DNA of 55,163 nt from NCBI GenBank assembly GCA_016287985.1, contig JAEEXX010000003.1, forward strand, positions 1 to 55,163, read 5' to 3'. This document shows positions 48,858-55,163 of this stretch, piece after piece. Under the pieces are notes generated by a model. That model worked only from the letters and a program-made list of their open reading frames with translations. It did no database searches and was not told where the DNA came from. How positions within the stretch are numbered: the stretch's first letter is position 1; each line of letters begins with the position of its first letter. Both the position numbers and the translations under genes were made by a program. This DNA comes from Candidatus Gastranaerophilales bacterium (GTDB taxonomy: Bacteria; Cyanobacteriota; Vampirovibrionia; Gastranaerophilales; Gastranaerophilaceae).

Positions 48858-50252
48858 GTGAATTATATGCAACAAGTGTCAGGTGTCAATAATTTACAAA
48901 AACAAACGCTTTGTTTTCAAGCGGATAATAAAAAACGACCATATAATCCTCAAGCCGGCATTCCGGGAGGTCAGGACAGTTACGTAAATTCTAAGCTGGA
49001 CAGACAAGAAAAACTAATCGCAACCGGAGTTTATTCGATGGTGGGATTAGCAGCAATGGTAACAGTTGCAACTGTTATACAGCTTTTAACTCATAGGGGA
49101 GGGAGACGTGTTAATGATGCGATGGAAGATGCATTCAGAGCCCAAGCCGAACATTTCAGGTCAGCTATAAAAGAACAAACTAGCCGAAGAACTCCTGAAG
49201 AAATCAAACAAGCAGCAGAAGCTCTTGATGCCAAGTTTGAAGACCTTTCCCAATCAAGTGTTATCGGATTGGATGACCCAAGTTTACCGGAAGGTTTTAG
49301 AAAATGGGCGAAGGAATTAATAGCACTTCATTCCAATTCCCGACCAAAAGCTTTTATTAAAAAATTCGGAAATAAAAAATCAGGACAAAACTTTATATAT
49401 ATGTATGGAGGTTCCGGTACAGGTAAAACTTATGATGCGGAAGTTCTATTTAAAGCGCTTGGTGCCAAACGATATAAAATGGAGTTCTCCAATGTTTCAT
49501 CAATATATGTCGGAGAAACAGCCGTACAAATAACAAGATTCTTTGAAGAGTTAGAATATCTTTTAAAACACAATCCGGAAAAGAAATACGGTGTTTCACT
49601 TGATGAATTTGAAACATTGGCTAAAAATATAGAAAATATGACTAATTCAGAATCACACCTTGAACAAAACAGAACTGCCATGATTAATGGCTTGGATAAA
49701 GTTAGAAAGTACAAAAACTTGTATATAGTAGCAAGCAGCAATGTGGGACCGAAAACAGGTAAAATAGATGGCGCTATAATGAGAAGATTTGGGAAGAATA
49801 TAGAAATCGAATACCCGAATGAAATAGCATTGAAAAATTCAATAAAAACACAGCTAAAATCTCGTACTGAAGAAATTCTTGTCGGAAAAGATGCATCCAA
49901 TAAAGTTTTTGATTTATTTACAAATGATGGCGCGGCTATTGATGAATTAGTAAAAGAACTTAGACGTAGAAAAGCCGGATTTGGTGATGTAGAAAATATT
50001 GTAGAATCTGCTGTAGGTAAAGCAGAGATTGATGCATATGAGGCATGTGTCAGAGCTGGTGCTATGAAAAGACTAGATTCCGGTATATATGAAACTATTA
50101 ATGAAGAACTTGTTGAAAAAATAGCATCAGAATTCAAATTCGAAACAAAATATCTTGAAGAAGCATTATCAGAACAAGGTAAGTTGGCAGGTGAAGTTGG
50201 TAACCAATTTACCGAAGCAGCTGAAAGACGCCATCACAGGAGACGTGCTTAA
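48858..50252 (+). CDS. Membrane-anchored AAA+ ATPase
   Basis: 464 aa; TM VYSMVGLAAMVTVATVIQLL; Walker A YGGSGTGKT; Walker B-like YGVSLDEFE; sensor ASSN; RRFGKNIEI Arg finger region. Confidence 0.8.
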   Translation: MNYMQQVSGVNNLQKQTLCFQADNKKRPYNPQAGIPGGQDSYVNSKLDRQEKLIATGVYSMVGLAAMVTVATVIQLLTHRGGRRVNDAMEDAFRAQAEHFRSAIKEQTSRRTPEEIKQAAEALDAKFEDLSQSSVIGLDDPSLPEGFRKWAKELIALHSNSRPKAFIKKFGNKKSGQNFIYMYGGSGTGKTYDAEVLFKALGAKRYKMEFSNVSSIYVGETAVQITRFFEELEYLLKHNPEKKYGVSLDEFETLAKNIENMTNSESHLEQNRTAMINGLDKVRKYKNLYIVASSNVGPKTGKIDGAIMRRFGKNIEIEYPNEIALKNSIKTQLKSRTEEILVGKDASNKVFDLFTNDGAAIDELVKELRRRKAGFGDVENIVESAVGKAEIDAYEACVRAGAMKRLDSGIYETINEELVEKIASEFKFETKYLEEALSEQGKLAGEVGNQFTEAAERRHHRRRA

Positions 50253-50315
50253 CAAATAATTACATCAAACGTCAAAATATGATATAATTCTCATGTAATT
50301 ATCCGGAGTTAAAGA

Positions 50316-51188
50316 GTGGTAAAAAGATTTATTCTGAATGCTGATGATTTTGGGATGTCCAAAGCCGTTAATCGTGCTGTTTCGGAATCATATCAGGAAG
50401 GTTTTTTAAAAAGCGTAAGCTTGACTCCGAACGGAGAAGCTTTTGATGAAGCAGTTAATGTAATCATTCCGCAATGTCCGGATTTAGGGGTAGGAATTCA
50501 CTTGAATATTACAAGCGGTTCATCTATATGCTCAGATGTAGATTTACTTACAGATAAAAACAGTAAATTTCACAATTCATATTTCAAACTGCTTTTACAA
50601 TCGTATAATCCGAAAAACAAAACCTTTATGGAGCAATTGGAAAGAGAATTCAGGCGTCAAATTGAAAAAGTTATGGCAAAAACTAAAGTCTCACACATAG
50701 ATTCACATTCCCACATACATTCAATTCCACCAATTTTTAATTTGGTCTGCAAACTGGCTAAAGAATACAAAATTCCTCAAGTCAGAACACATTTTGAAAA
50801 ATTATATTTCATCCCTGAACCATACCGGCATCTGAATATAACTTTTTTTAGGAATTTTTGCAAAAAACTGCTAATGAATTTTTTCACTATATTTAATGAA
50901 AATACTGTTAATTTGTACAAACTTAAAACAAATGATTATCTTATCGGAACAAGTTATGCCTCATCGATGGATGGAATGGCAGTTTTCTACGGGCTAAAAG
51001 CACTCCCATACGAAAATATTACCGTTGAAACATTTATTCACCCAAGCAGATATGAAGAAGGTACAATAGATAACTATTTTGATGAATATATGATTACAAG
51101 GAACAAGAAATTAGCTGATAAAATATTAGGTTCAGGTTATGATATAACTAACTATGTAGAAAAGACAGAAGAAAATCCTGAACAATAA
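50316..51188 (+). CDS. YdjC/ChbG-type carbohydrate deacetylase
   Basis: 290 aa; RFILNADDFGMSKAVNRAV; GVGIHLNIT; HIDSHSHIHSIPPI; GTG start. Confidence 0.9.
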   Translation: MVKRFILNADDFGMSKAVNRAVSESYQEGFLKSVSLTPNGEAFDEAVNVIIPQCPDLGVGIHLNITSGSSICSDVDLLTDKNSKFHNSYFKLLLQSYNPKNKTFMEQLEREFRRQIEKVMAKTKVSHIDSHSHIHSIPPIFNLVCKLAKEYKIPQVRTHFEKLYFIPEPYRHLNITFFRNFCKKLLMNFFTIFNENTVNLYKLKTNDYLIGTSYASSMDGMAVFYGLKALPYENITVETFIHPSRYEEGTIDNYFDEYMITRNKKLADKILGSGYDITNYVEKTEENPEQ

Positions 51189-51191
51189 GTT

Positions 51192-52877
51192 ATGAAAAGA
51201 AAAATTTTCGCTCTTATAATCGGTTTAATATTTTTGATATTTTCACTCTTGTTTATCAAAAGTGATAACGTTTACAGAGTTCAAGAAATTATATCTCCGG
51301 TATCAATCGTAATAAATAACACTAAGTTTGAAATTTCTGATTTGGACTGCTTTGACTCGAGTTTTTCCGAAAAAAATAAATATTTGGCTGAAAAATTAAA
51401 TATTACGGAAACAGAAGCTTTTCTTATAGGCAACCTCGGCAAATATTGGGCATCCGGTTTATTAAAAGGCAGGCCGGTGTATATTACGGATGATAATGAT
51501 TTGGTTTACCTGAAATACAGTTATAAACATAAGTTTATGTATTCCGGATATTGCCTCAAAAATTCTGCACCTTTCTACAAAGAAGGCTTTGAAAAGATAC
51601 TAAATAACCTAAGAAAGACTAAATACGCTGTTTTAGATTTGGATACGGATTCTGTGTATGAACCAAGTAATTCGGATATAAAAAATTTAAAGAATTATTT
51701 AGTTATTAAAAAAATACATTTACCTCGCCAAGCAAAAAATATTCCACCAAAGTATACAAAATCTGCCCCCATACACAAGGACTTTGGTAAAATCAGAGTA
51801 TTTTATACTGATTCAACTACTAAATTAAAACCCGATAGAACCTGCCAGTCTTCGATTTGCAAAGAAATTTTGAACAACATTAATCAGGCAAAGGAGAGCA
51901 TAGACATTGCTATATATGGCTATTCAAGAACTCCGGAGATAGAACGAGCTCTGAAATCAGCTATGAAAAGAGGAGTAAAAGTCAGATTGGTTTATGATAC
52001 TGATACCAACGGCGGGAATATATACCCGGATACAGAAATTATAACGAATTTGATCCCTAATAACAGAAGCGATAAAGATTCGAGTGAATTTAAAAATATT
52101 ATGCATAACAAATTTTATATTTTTGACAACAAAATTTTAATAACGGGCTCAGCGAATCTTTCACATACAGATATGTCCGGTTTTAATTCAAACAGCATGG
52201 TGGTCATTGATTCTCCTGAAATAGCAAATATATACAAAACAGAATTTGAGAACATGTTTAATGGCAAATTCCATAATGATAAACCATCTATAAAAAATAA
52301 AGTAGTAAATGTATCAGGAGTAAATGTAACTGTTTACTTTTCTCCACAGGACAAAGGCACAAAAAATGCAATTATACCTTTAATTAACAACGCAAAAAGT
52401 TACATATATATTCCGACTTTTGTTCTAACCGATAAAGGAGTGACAGCTTCTCTAATTGAAGCAAAAAAACGAGGTGTCGATGTCAAAATTATAATCGATG
52501 CCTTAAACGCATCGGTTCAGCATTCCAAACATAAAGAATTAAGGGGCGGGGGAATTCCGGTAAAAACCGAAAACTATGCAGGAAAAATGCATTCTAAATC
52601 AATAATTATCGATGATGAATACACCATAATCGGTTCAATGAATTTTTCAAACAGCGGAGAAAATCGAAATGATGAAAACCTTATCGTAATCGAGAACCCC
52701 GAAATTGCAAAATCTTACAAAGATTTCTTTTTATATCAATGGAACAGAATAGACGATAAATGGCTAAAATTTAATGCCAGAGCCGAAGGTAAAGATTCAA
52801 TAGGTTCATGTTCGGACGGCTTGGATAACAATTACGACGGTTTAACCGATATGGAAGATCCGGCATGCAGAGGGTAA
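51192..52877 (+). CDS. Exported phospholipase D-superfamily protein with two HKD motifs and C-terminal Asp-rich motif
   Basis: 561 aa; N-terminal TM; MHNKFYIFDNKILITGSANLS and MHSKSIIIDDEYTIIGSMNFS; tail CSDGLDNNYDGLTDMEDPAC. Confidence 0.9.
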   Translation: MKRKIFALIIGLIFLIFSLLFIKSDNVYRVQEIISPVSIVINNTKFEISDLDCFDSSFSEKNKYLAEKLNITETEAFLIGNLGKYWASGLLKGRPVYITDDNDLVYLKYSYKHKFMYSGYCLKNSAPFYKEGFEKILNNLRKTKYAVLDLDTDSVYEPSNSDIKNLKNYLVIKKIHLPRQAKNIPPKYTKSAPIHKDFGKIRVFYTDSTTKLKPDRTCQSSICKEILNNINQAKESIDIAIYGYSRTPEIERALKSAMKRGVKVRLVYDTDTNGGNIYPDTEIITNLIPNNRSDKDSSEFKNIMHNKFYIFDNKILITGSANLSHTDMSGFNSNSMVVIDSPEIANIYKTEFENMFNGKFHNDKPSIKNKVVNVSGVNVTVYFSPQDKGTKNAIIPLINNAKSYIYIPTFVLTDKGVTASLIEAKKRGVDVKIIIDALNASVQHSKHKELRGGGIPVKTENYAGKMHSKSIIIDDEYTIIGSMNFSNSGENRNDENLIVIENPEIAKSYKDFFLYQWNRIDDKWLKFNARAEGKDSIGSCSDGLDNNYDGLTDMEDPACRG

Positions 52878-53012
52878 ATTTAAAAATAAAATTGCACAGA
52901 TAAAATGTTAACGGCTTATATATAATTTGATAATTTTTTCCAAAATTCTTTTGTCTTTGTCTGATACAGCACCGGCTTCTGTAATTTTAATATCACGACC
53001 AAAGATTTACCC

Positions 53013-55109
53013 CTAATATCCTGCCGTTTCACCAACAGTGTCAACAACTTCAACCCTTATATCAGTTATAAGCTCGGAATACGATATTACAACAATCGTT
53101 GGAATATGTCTTTCAAGCAGTTGATACAAAGGAAGCCTGATTCTTGGCGAACACAAGATTACAGGCTGCATACCTATATTTTGATGTGCTCTCATAAGGG
53201 TCATTGCTGTAGATTCTATCAAATCCTGCACCTGCATCGGATTCAAAAGGAACATCGTGCCTAATTCAGTCCTTTGGCAACTGTCGTCAAGGGTCTTTTC
53301 CCATTCCGGAGAAAGCGTCAAGGCATACAAAACTTTATCTTTATCAACATTGCTTAAACATATCTGACGGCCTAATGCCGCACGTAAACGCTCTGACAAT
53401 ATATCAGGTTCTTTTGAGAATCTCGCATAATCACACAGTCTTTCAAATACAAAGATAATATCCTTTATCGAAACTTTTTCTCTGATTAAGTTTACAAAAA
53501 TCTTTCTCAAATCTGATGTTGAAATAATAGCAGGGACAAGGTCATTAACAAGTGTCGGGTCTTGAGAACGAACAAGTTCCATAAGTTTGAGCACATCTGT
53601 TTTTGTCATAACTTCATCTACGTGTTTACGTACACATTCCTGCAAGTGAGTAACAAGAACATCTGTAGCATCAACTGCTGTAACACCCTTTGCAGACTTA
53701 GCATCGTCTTCTGAAATCCAGTATGCCTGCGTTTGGTATGTAGGATCAATACCGACAACCGCATCTTCAGGAATAGTTTTCTTAACAGAATCCCATTGAT
53801 CGGCAATAACCATATATTTACCCGGATAAACAAAACCCGAAGCAACAACATTATTACGTATTGATATTACATATTCGTTTGCCTCCAATGCAGACGAATC
53901 CATAATACGAATATTCGGAAGAATATACCCGAGTTCATCCGTAACCCTTTGACGTAAAGCAGCGATTTTGGCAAGTAGCTGCCCTTCTTGTTCAGGGTCA
54001 GCTATAACAAGCAAACCTGCACCAACTTGCAAGCTCAATACGTCAACACCAAGTCGTTCATACATCTTATTCGGATTAACCAAATCCTGCATATTCTGTC
54101 TGACACTTTCCAATTGACCCAACTGTGCTTGAACATCTTTATTAACTAATACAGAAAATCCTGCAACTGCAAGAATTATAGTAAATACTAAGAATGGCAA
54201 AAACGGTAAGCCTGTGATAGGAGCAGTTACTGCTATTAATCCCAAAAACAATGCTGCGAAAAATAGCGAATATGGTTTTGCCATAATCTGTGCTGTTAAA
54301 TCACCACCTAACGAAGCATTGCCGGCAGAAGCACGTGTCATGACAATACCTGCAGCAATAGACATTAAAAGTGACGGTAATTGTGCCGCTAAACCATCAC
54401 CTATAGTCAAAATCGTATATTTATTGACAGCATCCGCAACCGGCATCTGATTCATTAAGCAGCCTACACATAAACCGCCTATTATATTTATTAGTGTAAT
54501 AATAATACCGGCAATCGTATCACCTTTAACAAACTTCATAGAACCGTCCATAGAACCGAAAAGACTTGATTCTCTCTGTAAATCTTCACGTCTTTTAACC
54601 GCTTCTTCAGGAGAAATTAAACCCGCATTGAAATCGGCATCAATAGTCATTTGTTTACCGGGCATAGCATCTAATGCGAAACGTGCCGCAACTTCTGCAA
54701 TACGTTCAGCACCTTTTGTAATAACCATAAATTGTACAACAGTGATAATTAAGAATATTACACCACCGACTATCATATTTCCGCCGGTTACGAAATGCCC
54801 GAAAGCATCAACAACCTGTCCCGCATCACCTCTTGCCAAAATAAGTCTTGTAGATGCTATTGAAAGACAAAGACGGAACATTGTACCGATAAGAATTATG
54901 GAAGGAAATGCTGCTAATTCTAACGGTTTCTGAACGTATAAAGAAATCATCAAAAGAACAATTCCAAGAGTTATATTGAGGGATATAGAAAAATTGATAA
55001 CCCAAGTAGGCATCTCCATAATAAGAATCAATATCAAAGTCATTACGAAGAGTGCTAAAAATATTTCTGATATAGGTTTACTTCCGCTTCCCTGTTGTTC
55101 TGCCGCCAT
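53013..55109 (-). CDS. flhA: Flagellar biosynthesis protein FlhA
   Basis: 698 aa; LGIVLLMISLYVQKPLELAAFPSIILIGTMFRLCLSIASTRLIL; KGAERIAEVAARFALDAMPGKQMTIDADFNAGLI. Confidence 0.96.
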   Translation of the reverse strand: MAAEQQGSGSKPISEIFLALFVMTLILILIMEMPTWVINFSISLNITLGIVLLMISLYVQKPLELAAFPSIILIGTMFRLCLSIASTRLILARGDAGQVVDAFGHFVTGGNMIVGGVIFLIITVVQFMVITKGAERIAEVAARFALDAMPGKQMTIDADFNAGLISPEEAVKRREDLQRESSLFGSMDGSMKFVKGDTIAGIIITLINIIGGLCVGCLMNQMPVADAVNKYTILTIGDGLAAQLPSLLMSIAAGIVMTRASAGNASLGGDLTAQIMAKPYSLFFAALFLGLIAVTAPITGLPFLPFLVFTIILAVAGFSVLVNKDVQAQLGQLESVRQNMQDLVNPNKMYERLGVDVLSLQVGAGLLVIADPEQEGQLLAKIAALRQRVTDELGYILPNIRIMDSSALEANEYVISIRNNVVASGFVYPGKYMVIADQWDSVKKTIPEDAVVGIDPTYQTQAYWISEDDAKSAKGVTAVDATDVLVTHLQECVRKHVDEVMTKTDVLKLMELVRSQDPTLVNDLVPAIISTSDLRKIFVNLIREKVSIKDIIFVFERLCDYARFSKEPDILSERLRAALGRQICLSNVDKDKVLYALTLSPEWEKTLDDSCQRTELGTMFLLNPMQVQDLIESTAMTLMRAHQNIGMQPVILCSPRIRLPLYQLLERHIPTIVVISYSELITDIRVEVVDTVGETAGY

Positions 55110-55163
55110 TATGTCCTTCCGATTATTTTATTTTTGATTTTTATTGAATATTTCTCAAATACT

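Noticed and set aside
49430-50137. 235-aa antisense ORF over the AAA+ ATPase
   Set aside because: Ser/Ala/Phe-rich shadow composition typical of the reverse frame of a coding gene.
53013-55109. Nonsense-truncated FlhA because of in-frame sequence after the stop
   Set aside because: The 698-aa product already has full FlhA length, so the downstream frame is treated only as a possible remnant.

Overview
The window is a gene-dense, AT-rich bacterial chromosome segment that looks like a flagellated gut Vampirovibrionia/'Melainabacteria' (Gastranaerophilales-like) genome. That taxonomy is inferred from gene content and style, not searched. Recognisable modules: a flagellar export/basal-body operon (fliF-fliG-fliH-fliI) with flhA at the right edge; a csrA-fliW flagellar control cluster; and a chemosensory/c-di-GMP locus (tandem CheW, response-regulator diguanylate cyclase, short membrane MCP, hybrid CheA-REC) next to a large FimV-like single-TM protein. 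Housekeeping genes include rnhB, prmA, rpe, typA, upp, mnmE, gatB, smpB, rpsT and mtnP. There are also envelope/glycan genes and several lineage-specific proteins: a pseudopilin, a 736-aa unknown, a membrane AAA+ ATPase and a PLD protein with a Ca-binding-like tail. No transposase, CRISPR array, rRNA or convincing tRNA was seen. The most unusual non-coding content is a set of palindromic intergenic elements: a ~470-bp nested inverted-repeat element at 39847-40318, a TTAATAAG-flanked hairpin at 16437-16584 with a relative inside the fliF-fliG gap, a 102-bp inverted-repeat element at 43926-44027, and a 5x ~50-bp hairpin array at 1-252. The strongest candidate for an undescribed protein system is the 23.2-33.8 kb chemosensory/c-di-GMP/FimV-like locus.
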